This document shows positions 51,901 to 58,710 of a stretch of 64,000 nt of DNA, in pieces. The notes below the pieces were generated by a model. It was not told the origin of the DNA, did not search any database, and saw nothing but the letters and a program-made list of their open reading frames with translations. Each line of letters begins with the position of its first letter. Within the stretch, counting starts at the first letter, position 1. The stretch covers positions 1 to 64,000 of the forward strand of contig NZ_JMIB01000034.1 in assembly GCF_000695255.1 (NCBI RefSeq), in the 5' to 3' direction. The position numbers and the translations under genes were made by a program. This stretch comes from Photobacterium galatheae. GTDB lineage: Bacteria; Pseudomonadota; Gammaproteobacteria; Enterobacterales; Vibrionaceae.

Positions 51901-52560
51901 AGTGCGGTATTGCTTGTTGTCACCGTCGCGTTCTCTTCTGCGTAAACTGGGAATGTAGGTGGCATTGGCATAGTCGTGCGCCAGTGCTTGCAGGTAAGTG
52001 ATCAGCAGCGTCTCGAAACGGGCTGGATCTTTGTCTGCCACCGCCTCTTCGAGTTCAGGAAACCAGACATAGCGGCAGTACAGGTGGTGTTTATCGTTGT
52101 AATGCCCGTTTGTTTTGAGGCTGTCATTTTCCAGAAATGCGCGGATCTCCGCTTTTGAGAAGTTCTCTCTGAGCCGTTCGATCCCATCTTCGGCATCATA
52201 TTCATCATCGTAAAGGCGTTTCATCAGCTGAGACGGAGACATGATGTAGTCGTGGAAGGTGGGCATCCATTGCTTCAGTTGCCCGATATTAACGTCGGTC
52301 ACCCATGATTTGTTTTCCACCGAGAGGGCCAGTGCGTGCAAATACCGGGCGATATGTTCAGGGGTATCTTCCAGCTCTTCCAGAGACTCCCTGAAGAATT
52401 GGGACATGAAAAATCCGGGCATGGTCGGATTCGGCGGAAAATCGGCGTAGTCCATGTCGCCGTAAACAAAGTTGCGAATGTTGATCACACTTTGTTCGGG
52501 GACTAAGCGCTGGTAGTAGCCGCTCTCCCGCAGTGCGTCAATCACCTGACTGATATTCAT
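48925..52560 (-). CDS. DUF4132 protein, copy A (first in transcription order), YehI-like
   Basis: A 1,211-residue DUF4132 protein and the promoter-proximal gene of the 18-kb unit. The ATG at 52560 (MNISQVIDALRESG) follows AAGGGAC. The N-terminal half is helical with many Glu, Asp and Leu. The conserved C-terminal blocks are TIPAIHGDASVMKALATLTEK, KFVIRKPDGKLTKTLPKPK and NGWAVGSVRDAGSFDEMYKEL, ending LLLEAKKAFL. The E. coli relative yehI (about 1,210 residues) sits upstream of yehL in the same order. No catalytic residues are recognised. Confidence 0.86.
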   Translation of the reverse strand: MNISQVIDALRESGYYQRLVPEQSVINIRNFVYGDMDYADFPPNPTMPGFFMSQFFRESLEELEDTPEHIARYLHALALSVENKSWVTDVNIGQLKQWMPTFHDYIMSPSQLMKRLYDDEYDAEDGIERLRENFSKAEIRAFLENDSLKTNGHYNDKHHLYCRYVWFPELEEAVADKDPARFETLLITYLQALAHDYANATYIPSLRRRERDGDNKQYRTSLPPEAIQALTALLQGQGNWDQDPELIRSHLNHEPIYKNDRTAYTLLEADEDFSALFSWLCDSEDEIVVHSTAATNLKQLVFLLDPNVWVEQHFMHECYHYCSWSDEDEVMEELTAAIEAAPDKKDQLIAFTLRYTFEHYDCAYGRTPAGTPENNPHNQLIRALFAQYGTRYIWEMYAPRSIIEQRLGYYTLASLAEDGSLSELKDDYDRQWLTGLSARFTKNDKDAQLLFNYLITGENESQISKLAINPECRFGTVCYLEDSRLQRLTRVMLNGKNTKLFPRYLIGALRLFSSVPLRLISDVVLEKPAYHDIAFKAYAEFAEAFAERNEIGDDGYRWQGIEFTHHIAAEELDYLMQHGMACVSQLSKQSTKYKVILLPMLKGRITVTDEALLLVDLLKEKQKGVIAATKACLNALPETLRQTVREKILAELASFNAQQEVNAIEVLCEPDIDSDMARALLERVQSTASRTLLVEKGNLDFTQLYVRADGQFDLDAYLAESYTAPKKAPLDLSLLPLPERIDGQPANDAVMQLCLIYQNHEGYRNSQEAHAIAGAFTPASLSQFAHSLLSGYGPKVTAKNKWIMTIPAIHGDASVMKALATLTEKFANGSKHQLAGHLMKLMGLSGQTQAYMEIDRICRNTKKQSVKDAANEAFVIGAKQAGITKDELGDQLVDDLGFVGDQIPLEYCGQTLALILNEELKFVIRKPDGKLTKTLPKPKQDDDAEQAEQAKQHFNALKKLLKDMVGLQVKRMEDAFVAWRMWSFERWRELFLVNPVMNKIASQLVWGVYENNQLVSTFLPNPEPVDMEDEPFAFPANGHIGLVHPTELSSEQLAAWQGYFDDWNLEPLFGQLSRDVVELQPAKGNQYHVPCFSRKSPSTVVNRLRKNGWAVGSVRDAGSFDEMYKELDGLDVGIEITFDESIWHGGYGYESHELTVTAKTVEFYRPGRLHRGSYVYDDLQEEEYAHLRLTADDLPERVARELLLEAKKAFL

Positions 52561-52852
52561 TGTTTGTCCCTTAGCATGCTTCATTTGCCGGATTTTTCAG
52601 GCAAATCGGTGGATTCTGCTGCGTCGTCGCAGCTATTTATCGTCTTCTGTATTAGTAAAACGTCAGAATGTATAAAACTTTGTGCATGGCGCTGTGATGA
52701 TGTGCTTATTTTTGAATAAAGATCGCAAAAAGTCAGCTAACTAATTGTCTTTATTTATTTTTTGATAATTTTTGGCCGCAAGTCACTGTTTTCATTTATT
52801 CCGATTCTGTACCGGTTCTGTAGGGTTTCGGGATCTCAGAGGATGGCTGCAG
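52561..52852. promoter_or_regulatory. Divergent promoter region of the DUF4132 operon, with inverted repeat
   Basis: AT-rich region between the DUF4132 operon (minus) and a small membrane-protein gene (plus). A 7-bp inverted repeat ATTTGCC-N10-GGCAAAT (52583-52606) lies 23 bp upstream of the DUF4132-A start and could be an operator or a leader hairpin. No sigma-54 or clear sigma-70 pair was found. Confidence 0.4.
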
Positions 52853-53296
52853 ATGCGTCAGGCGGGTTTACATCACATTGAATCGAGTCCACAACGAGCA
52901 CAGGCACAGGGCTTTCAACGCGAAAAGTCACAAGGTGCGCATGCGCAAGGCATACAGTCGCATGGCGGCAAGGTCAGTTTGTCCCGGCTGTTTCAGCTAA
53001 TCATTGGCGGTGGGCTGATGGTGCTGGGCGCTTATGTCCTGATGTTGCTGGCGCTGAACCTGAATGACTATATTCAGGACTTTCCGGGTAGCCCGGTGCA
53101 TCAGTACCTGATTGATTCGCAGGAACAGGGGTTCTTTCTGGCCTTTGGCAACAATGACATCAGAGTTTCGCAATCTTTCATGAATGTCATCGCTCTGTTC
53201 TTCAGTTTTTATATTCTGAAAATCTGGGTCAGCGTTGGTAAGACCCTGGTACAGACCGGAAAATTCTTGCTGGAAGACAAGAAAGATCAGGCTTGA
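52853..53296 (+). CDS. Hypothetical small membrane protein
   Basis: Not recognised. From the ATG at 52853 the product has 147 residues. It has a polar, Gln/His-rich N terminus (about 1-45, with repeated AQGFQ/AQGIQ-like elements), a first membrane segment (LFQLIIGGGLMVLGAYVLMLLAL), a polar loop of about 40 residues and a second segment (VIALFFSFYILKIWVSVG). A TTG at 52772 would add 27 residues without a ribosome-binding site. It lies 37 bp before the next gene and may form an operon with it. Confidence 0.6.
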   Translation: MRQAGLHHIESSPQRAQAQGFQREKSQGAHAQGIQSHGGKVSLSRLFQLIIGGGLMVLGAYVLMLLALNLNDYIQDFPGSPVHQYLIDSQEQGFFLAFGNNDIRVSQSFMNVIALFFSFYILKIWVSVGKTLVQTGKFLLEDKKDQA

Positions 53297-53333
53297 TCCA
53301 AGGTGATCAATTGGGTGGTCAGGGGATCAAAGT

Positions 53334-53717
53334 ATGAACAGGCTTCGTCAGTATCGGCGGGTGATTTACATTCAGGTCGCTCAGGATCAGGTAACGGTCA
53401 CGGATGCCAGAACCGGAAAAAGTGTCACGGAAAATTCAGAGATGCCTTTTTCCAGCCGGCGTTTGGCTGTCGGCCACTTTTACCGGGCGGCGGATACGCT
53501 CAAGCGTGCTTACCTTCAGCTGTACCCGCGATCTTTTTCCTTGCTGGAACCTATCATTGTGATACATCAGCGGTATTTGTGTGAAGAGGGCTTATCTCTT
53601 GTGGAAGAGCGGGTGCTGCTGGAACTCTCTGGCCTGATCAAAAGCCGGTATCGGTATATCTGGCAGGGGGAACCATTGTCTCCAGCGCAGTTACTGGCAG
53701 GGGAATATCAATCATGA
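53334..53717 (+). CDS. Hypothetical 127-residue protein
   Basis: Not recognised with confidence. The start (RVIYIQVAQDQVTVTDARTGKS) looks like the first strands of an actin/MreB-like domain, followed by ADTLKRAYLQLYPRS and EPIIVIHQRYLCEEGLSLVEERVLLELS. It would be far too short for MreB, so a stand-alone sub-domain is the most that can be said. It lies between a membrane protein and a very small membrane ORF, suggesting a three-gene unit. Confidence 0.55.
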   Translation: MNRLRQYRRVIYIQVAQDQVTVTDARTGKSVTENSEMPFSSRRLAVGHFYRAADTLKRAYLQLYPRSFSLLEPIIVIHQRYLCEEGLSLVEERVLLELSGLIKSRYRYIWQGEPLSPAQLLAGEYQS

Positions 53718-53783
53718 TGCGACGATGCTGCCCTGATCGGGCTGGTCCGTACTTTCACGTCCTATGATATTGTGACAGGCACG

Positions 53784-53897
53784 ATGATCGATGCGTCGGC
53801 AATTCTGGTGGGGGTGGCGCTATCCGTGCTGCCCCTGATTTATGCCGCCGGGATTGCCCTGTTCCTGACGCCGCTGAAGCACACCGAGCCATCCTAA
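53784..53897 (+). CDS. Very small membrane protein (37 residues)
   Basis: An ATG at 53784 opens a 37-residue frame dominated by one membrane segment (ASAILVGVALSVLPLIYAAGIALFL) and ending TPLKHTEPS. A GTG at 53772 would give 41 residues. The frame is the same as the preceding gene and stays open back to that gene's TGA at 53715-53717. It ends 15 bp before yqfB. The hydrophobic profile suggests a real small protein, but the start is uncertain. Confidence 0.4.
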   Translation: MIDASAILVGVALSVLPLIYAAGIALFLTPLKHTEPS

Positions 53898-53912
53898 TTC
53901 GGGAGATACCTG

Positions 53913-54230
53913 ATGAATGCACCCACCACCATGACGTTTTTTGCCCGTTTTGAAGCCGATATTCTGTCGGGCCGTAAAACCATCACCATCCGGGATGTTT
54001 CAGAAAGCCATTATGTGCCGGGCAGTGTTGTGCAGGTTTCCACGCTGGAAGAAGACCGGGACTTTTGTCGGCTTGAAATTCTTGCTGTCGAACCAATTCT
54101 GTTTCAGGATTTATCTGATTTTCATGCCCGGCAGGAAAATATGACGCTGGCCGAGCTGAAAACCGTGATCCGGGAAATTTATCCGGATGATGATCAGTTG
54201 TACGTGATCACTTACCGGCTGGTCGGGTGA
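53913..54230 (+). CDS. yqfB: N4-acetylcytidine amidohydrolase YqfB (ASCH domain)
   Basis: Small hydrolase that removes acetyl from N4-acetylcytidine. The 105-residue ASCH-domain protein has TFFARFEADILSGRKTITIRD, with the Lys and Thr residues the family uses for catalysis, and the Glu in ENMTLAELK. Length equals the E. coli protein (103). GGGAGA precedes the ATG. Confidence 0.92.
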   Translation: MNAPTTMTFFARFEADILSGRKTITIRDVSESHYVPGSVVQVSTLEEDRDFCRLEILAVEPILFQDLSDFHARQENMTLAELKTVIREIYPDDDQLYVITYRLVG

Positions 54231-54266
54231 CTCCAGCCGCATAACACGCAGCTGTGATCAAACGAA

Positions 54267-54287
54267 AAGCCCCAGGAGATGGGGCTT
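54267..54287 (-). terminator. Terminator for the crystallin-like gene
   Basis: AAGCCCC-N7-GGGGCTT; on the minus strand it is followed by TTCG. It lies 11 nt after the 54298 stop and may serve yqfB in the other direction, where no T run follows. Confidence 0.55.
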
Positions 54288-54297
54288 AGAAGCACAA

Positions 54298-54675
54298 TTA
54301 CATTGGGATGTAATCAATAAAGATTTTCGAAATTTTTCCGTCCAGCCCATTGTTGTAATAACTTTCGCACTTCACTTTTCCGTCAGCGTATTCACCGCCG
54401 GAGTTGAAGGTTCCCACTGTGGCCGCAGACACCGGGCCCATGATGGTAATGCGAGCCCAATCGTCACTCTCAGAAGCGGAAGGGCTATCGTAGACTTTGA
54501 TGATGGTAATGCCACTTGGAATATTCTGAAGCTTCAGAGAACGCGCTTCGTCGTTTGAGAAGCCATAATCACCATCTTGGCAGTCGATATTATAGTTTTT
54601 ACCGCCGCTGAGTGTGTTGCCAACCTGATCCTGAGTACCGCCATTTCCTTCCCAAAAAGTAATTTCACCAGCCAT
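54298..54675 (-). CDS. Small acidic protein, possibly beta/gamma-crystallin-like
   Basis: A 125-residue acidic protein without a signal peptide. ITFWEGNGGTQDQV followed by YGFSNDEARSLKL recalls a beta/gamma-crystallin half-domain, in which an aromatic-Gly corner is followed by a calcium site (N/D)(N/D)xx(S/T)S; here it reads NDEARS, so one position deviates. The second half (SDDWARITIMGPVSAATVGTFNSGGEYADG) could be a second motif. Two Cys residues are present. A good AGGAG precedes the start. Its position next to a type VI cluster raises the chance of an exported or accessory product (inference). Confidence 0.5.
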   Translation of the reverse strand: MAGEITFWEGNGGTQDQVGNTLSGGKNYNIDCQDGDYGFSNDEARSLKLQNIPSGITIIKVYDSPSASESDDWARITIMGPVSAATVGTFNSGGEYADGKVKCESYYNNGLDGKISKIFIDYIPM

Positions 54676-54850
54676 ATCTGTTCTCCTTGATGTTGTTGTT
54701 TGTGCACTTGATATGCATCAACAACAATAGGTGGGGAATTGAAAAAGACACAATTTTTGACAAAAATTCATGCTTTTGTTGAGGCGGATGAGGGGGGGTA
54801 AAGGCTGCGCAGGGAAACAAAGCCTGTCAGCAAGACAGGCAAATCAGCTC

Positions 54851-55561
54851 TCACTTCAGCGGCAGCCCTTTCACCGCTTGAACGGCCGCATCTGACTCAG
54901 TCAGGGCAACATGGATTTTCTGCCCGGTATTGGTGGCCAGATAAGGGACTGATGCAGCCACCAAAACCGGGAATACCCGCCGCAGATCATTCTGTGTATC
55001 TGAGCTGAAAACTGTGGTTTTCCATAAAGGCACCGGTGCTTCTGAATGAGACTGCTTGTCGAAAGTTACCCCTTCGATCTGGACATACTTCAGGTAAGTG
55101 GTTTCAGATGCTGTGTAAGTCTGATATCCCGTGATCCCGTAAGACGGGGTGTTCATGGTCGTCCCGGTCTGCGACGTCATACTGCCGAATGTACTGGTGG
55201 TCTTATAGCTGTTCGCAAAGGCGACGCCGGTTTGTCCCCATGTCGGGAGTTGATACGAATAGTGCTGGGTTTGGGGTTCACCAATGCCGTAAGACAAAAA
55301 GATCACCTGTTCCGCCGCCTCAGGCGTGGTTGCGGCGACGTAACCTTTGGCTTGCAGCACCCGCACCAGAGAAGCCGAATATTCTTTGAACTGAAGGTCA
55401 TTCACCGAAACGCCCTCTTGGCCGGGCAGCACCACATAGGTTTTTGCGTGTGGTGCGGTATCGGAGGTTAAGGAATCAATGACCACGTTGAATGTCGGCT
55501 TTCCAAGGGTTGAACAACCCGACAGTCCCAGAAACAGGACCAAAATCAGTAAATGTTGCAT
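54851..55561 (-). CDS. DUF4136-like lipoprotein
   Basis: A 236-residue lipoprotein with a type II signal ending in the lipobox LSGC (Cys16). The mature part has the DUF4136-type pattern: TYVVLPGQEG, then LVRVLQAKGYVAA, then EQVIFLSYGIGEP. A central Ser/Thr/Gly-rich stretch (about 115-150) follows. Ser after the lipid Cys suggests the outer membrane. Function unknown. It lies downstream of the PAAR gene in the type VI arm, so it could be an immunity or envelope accessory protein, but this is only positional. Confidence 0.65.
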   Translation of the reverse strand: MQHLLILVLFLGLSGCSTLGKPTFNVVIDSLTSDTAPHAKTYVVLPGQEGVSVNDLQFKEYSASLVRVLQAKGYVAATTPEAAEQVIFLSYGIGEPQTQHYSYQLPTWGQTGVAFANSYKTTSTFGSMTSQTGTTMNTPSYGITGYQTYTASETTYLKYVQIEGVTFDKQSHSEAPVPLWKTTVFSSDTQNDLRRVFPVLVAASVPYLATNTGQKIHVALTESDAAVQAVKGLPLK

Positions 55562-55850
55562 GTTATTTTAGGTTTCTACACGTCAGTAAAATCTGAGGAA
55601 AGCATATTACTCAAAAGCATGGATTGAAAACACGAAGAACACGGGGGTGCAAAGTGCATGATTTTTTATTGCTGAAGGTGTGTCAGGATAAAACTGGCAC
55701 GGGTGATGTGCCTTTCTGGCGCAGACGATTGTTCAGCGACTCTGAAAATCAGAGGTGAAATCATGTGCCTTGATGCAACGATCTGCCTTGATTCAATGAG
55801 CCACCTTGATTCAATCAACCGCCTTGATTGAGTCAGCCGCCTTGATTGAG
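55562..55850. other. Gap between the lipoprotein and PAAR genes
   Basis: A 289-bp region with no gene seen. The right-hand end carries five tandem copies of an 18-bp unit (separate entry). The rest must contain the lipoprotein promoter. Confidence 0.5.
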
Positions 55851-55859
55851 TCAGCCGCC
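55764..55859. repeat. Five tandem copies of an 18-bp unit at the PAAR 3' end
   Basis: Units at 55764, 55782, 55800, 55818 and 55836 follow the pattern GCCGCCTTGATTGAGTCA, and a sixth partial unit (GCCGCC) extends into the PAAR gene. The PAAR stop codon lies inside the last full unit. The two units nearest the gene are almost identical and drift increases away from it. Parts of units form TTGATT-n-AATCAA-like inverted repeats. Eighteen is a multiple of three, so expansion preserves frame. Confidence 0.85.
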
Positions 55860-56147
55860 AATCAGCACGGTTGGCATGCCCATCACAATTGTCCCGCCGT
55901 GGGCGGTCTGATCGCCCATCCGGGCGGCCGGTTTATTGTTGATCAGCACGGTGGCACTGCCTTTGACCACACTGTCTGGCGGGCCGACACACACGCACAT
56001 TTGCCCCAGTGTTGCGGCGGGCAGGTTGCCAATCAGGACGGTTGTCGGTAACGGCAGCAACGGGCCGCCCACATGTGGAATCGGCACCGGTGCCGGGGTT
56101 TGCATGGGACACATATGCATGTCGGTCGCGCGGGCTGCGGGTAACAT
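55851..56147 (-). CDS. PAAR-domain protein of the type VI spike
   Basis: A 98-residue PAAR protein that caps the VgrG spike of the type VI secretion system. Typical features are AARATDMHMCP, TVLIGNLPAATLGQMCVC, VLINNKPAARMGDQTAHGG and the final TVLIGG, with His and Cys residues that bind zinc at the tip. There is no effector extension. Its start codon overlaps the stop of the DUF6931 gene by one base, and vgrG lies next upstream. Confidence 0.93.
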   Translation of the reverse strand: MLPAARATDMHMCPMQTPAPVPIPHVGGPLLPLPTTVLIGNLPAATLGQMCVCVGPPDSVVKGSATVLINNKPAARMGDQTAHGGTIVMGMPTVLIGG

Positions 56148-56719
56148 CAGGACACCTCATGCTCGCCATTACCGCCAGCGGCGATATTCAGACCCATATC
56201 GATAAAATCTCGGTAACGTTGTTTGGCGGCTTCGCCGTCTGGAAGTACTGCGCTCAGGTTGATACAGCCGGCCACGGCCTGCGCGTACAGATACGGAGGC
56301 GGCGGCATCACCGGATCGTTGGGTTTGGTCATACTGCCACCACTCCAGAAAGCAGATTGTGCGGCCCAGCCAGCCCCGGATTCGAGTCCGGCCAGTTCGG
56401 CCATCTGTTCCGCATGACGACGGCTGGTTTCATCCGGGGTATGGACCCAGGCTTTTGCGGCGCGAACCGCATTGGCTTCGTCTTCATTCCAGTCTGTACG
56501 AGTCGCGGCGCAGCAAGCGGCCCACCAGACCGATTCGCGGACCGGCAGGGCATGGGCGAGAAAGGTGACGGCATCAGCAAACATTTCCTGCGCCATCGCC
56601 ATACCAATCAATTCTCTGGGGGAGGTGTTTTCTGCCGCCAGTTGACTGAACGGAGGCGTTGGTGAGTAGAACGCAACAATGTCTTTGGCACTTTGATATG
56701 GAATTTTGCGTAAAGTCAT
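56147..56719 (-). CDS. DUF6931 protein between vgrG and PAAR genes
   Basis: A 190-residue soluble protein. The stretch ENTSPRELIGMAMAQEMFADAVTFLAHALPVRESVWWAACCA is characteristic of the DUF6931 family, which recurs in type VI loci between spike genes. The C-terminal half has GGSMTKPNDPVMPPPPYLYAQAVAGCINLSAV. Function unknown; a spike-assembly or loading role is inferred from position. Start and stop each overlap or abut the neighbouring genes. Confidence 0.75.
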   Translation of the reverse strand: MTLRKIPYQSAKDIVAFYSPTPPFSQLAAENTSPRELIGMAMAQEMFADAVTFLAHALPVRESVWWAACCAATRTDWNEDEANAVRAAKAWVHTPDETSRRHAEQMAELAGLESGAGWAAQSAFWSGGSMTKPNDPVMPPPPYLYAQAVAGCINLSAVLPDGEAAKQRYRDFIDMGLNIAAGGNGEHEVS

Positions 56720-58710
56720 TAGTTTACCTTGGCTATCGCCCCTTGAATCTGCACCATAGCGCCGGCTTTGACCTGAGTCATAGCGCTGCCTTCCACCGTC
56801 ACAATTGCGGCTTTGACATCGGCTTTGCCTTGCCCTTCGACAGTGACCATGGCTGCTTTCATTTCAGCTTTTGCTTGTCCGGTTATCGCCACTTGCGGGG
56901 CATTAATCTTAATGCCGCTGGCGCTGATTTCAATTTTGCTGGTGCCGACTTTCAGCTCAATCTTGCTTTTTCCGCTCAGCGAAATGGTGCTGCCATCGAT
57001 GGTGACTGAGGACTTAGCGGACAGCCCCATATTGGCGCTTGCCTTCAGGTTGAGATCTTTCCCGCTGTCGCCGGTCCAGTCTTCTTTGCTTTTGGTGGTG
57101 ATGGTTTTGTCACTTTCAACCTGGATGGCGTCTTTAGCACTCAGAGTCACCGTCTTTTCGACCTGTGTGTTTTTCGTACCTTTGATGGTCGTCAGATGAT
57201 CGTTGTTGGCCTCCACCAGCAGATCTTTTTCTGCATGCAGGAAAATATGCTCTTTGTCTTTCTGATCCTCAAAGCGCAGTTCATTGCCTTGTGTGCTGTT
57301 CCCTTTGGGGGTTGAGCGGGTTTTCAGGCCACTTTGTGATGCCGTGCTGTAAGGCGCGGCATTTTTCGTGTTGTAGAGAGAGCCGGTGACGACCGGGCGA
57401 TCCGGATCGCCGTCAATGTACTGCACCAGCACTTCATCGCCGACGCGAGGCGTAAACTGAGCGCCAAACCCTTTGCTGGCCAGCCCCTGTGACACCGGCA
57501 GCCAGCACGAGCTGTTTTCATCATTTTTACCCTGTCTGTCCCAGTGGAGCTGGACTTTGATGCGTCCGGCTTTATCGCGATAAATTTCTTCGCCACTGGG
57601 CCCGGTGACCGACGCCGTGTGGATGCTGTGGACTTTCGGTTTTTCCTGAACCCGCGGACGAAACACTGAGGATGTCGGAATGCAGCTGAACTGGTTGCGG
57701 TATACCGGTGTTAAGCTCCCTTCATCGGTCGAAATATGGTGGGTGAGACGCGTGACGATGTATTCCTGATTCATCGCACTGAGCGGGTGTTGATTCAGGC
57801 GGAACTTATACCCACAGGCCACGGCCGCGATACTGGAGCTGGCTTTGGAGACAGATTTTTCGGCATCCAGCGCTTCCATCTGCCGTTTGGCGGCATCGCG
57901 GGCTTCGTTTTTATTGTCCAGACCTAAACCGAACCAGGCTTGTTCAAGACCAGCCGGCGCGGTGTTCAATGCGCTCTTGCGCTCACCACTGTCGAAGACT
58001 TCTGCCAGTGCCTGGGTGTGATCTGCTAAAGAGACTTTGGCGCTGCCGAGACGTGTGGCATGACTCCAGTGGCTGAGTGCGCGGTGCGACGCCTGACTGC
58101 CATCCTGATAGTAAAGCGTGGGTTCAGGCATGGATTCAAAACGCTGGTTGGCGTCGGCAATCACGACGGCAGGTTTTCCAGACGCATGACGGATATGAAA
58201 GTGCCACCCTTCGCTGGCGAGCAGACGGCGGATGAATTGCTGATCGGTTTCGTCTAGCTGAACACAGTATTCATGCTGTTTGCCGCTGCCTGAGAGCGCA
58301 AAAGTGAAATAGTTTTTAAAATCAGAGTCGCCGAGCAAGGTTTCCAGAATTTGTTTGGTGGTCATATTCTGAAATATCTGACGCTGACGGCGGTAAGCCA
58401 GCAGTGACAACGGGTCGGCAACTTCGATCTGATAGAAATAAAGCTGCTTTTCCTGACTGAACCCGGTGAATTCGATCGACGTACACAGTCCTGAGAAGCA
58501 ACGGGTTTCCTGAGATTGCTCAAATGAGATAGAGACGTTTTTGCCGAGGTGGCTCTCTTTGATCTCCGCGCTTGAAGCGACAGACAGGGAAAAGCGGCAA
58601 CCTTCAGAAATTGCTTCTTCACCCGTGAAATGGGTGACAACATATTGTTTATTGTCCGAGAGTGTCACGGTCAGCGGACGACTTTTTGAAAGCAATTCAC
58701 TGCTGGTCAT
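56719..58710 (-). CDS. vgrG: Type VI secretion tip protein VgrG (TssI)
   Basis: Trimeric spike protein, homologous to phage gp27-gp5. The 663-residue protein has the N-terminal barrel region (RCFSGLCTSIEFTGFSQEKQLYFY), the gp5 OB-fold with DRQGKNDENSSCWLPVSQGLASKGFG and FTPRVGDEVLVQYIDGDPDRPVVTGSLYN, and a C-terminal beta-helix with repeated VEGQGKADVKAA-like turns. It ends at the beta-helix without a toxin domain, so it is a structural VgrG whose cargo must be carried separately. First gene of the minus-strand arm. Confidence 0.95.
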   Translation of the reverse strand: MTSSELLSKSRPLTVTLSDNKQYVVTHFTGEEAISEGCRFSLSVASSAEIKESHLGKNVSISFEQSQETRCFSGLCTSIEFTGFSQEKQLYFYQIEVADPLSLLAYRRQRQIFQNMTTKQILETLLGDSDFKNYFTFALSGSGKQHEYCVQLDETDQQFIRRLLASEGWHFHIRHASGKPAVVIADANQRFESMPEPTLYYQDGSQASHRALSHWSHATRLGSAKVSLADHTQALAEVFDSGERKSALNTAPAGLEQAWFGLGLDNKNEARDAAKRQMEALDAEKSVSKASSSIAAVACGYKFRLNQHPLSAMNQEYIVTRLTHHISTDEGSLTPVYRNQFSCIPTSSVFRPRVQEKPKVHSIHTASVTGPSGEEIYRDKAGRIKVQLHWDRQGKNDENSSCWLPVSQGLASKGFGAQFTPRVGDEVLVQYIDGDPDRPVVTGSLYNTKNAAPYSTASQSGLKTRSTPKGNSTQGNELRFEDQKDKEHIFLHAEKDLLVEANNDHLTTIKGTKNTQVEKTVTLSAKDAIQVESDKTITTKSKEDWTGDSGKDLNLKASANMGLSAKSSVTIDGSTISLSGKSKIELKVGTSKIEISASGIKINAPQVAITGQAKAEMKAAMVTVEGQGKADVKAAIVTVEGSAMTQVKAGAMVQIQGAIAKVN

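Noticed and set aside
41510-52560. WGR domain in the DUF4132 proteins
   Set aside because: Some YehI/MolR relatives are annotated with WGR, but no W-G-R motif in the right context was seen here.
53715-53717. TGA read as selenocysteine
   Set aside because: No SECIS-like stem-loop was found after the codon and a separate small ORF with its own start explains the frame.
56719-58710. Toxin extension on VgrG
   Set aside because: The protein stops in the repetitive beta-helix at the normal length of a structural VgrG.
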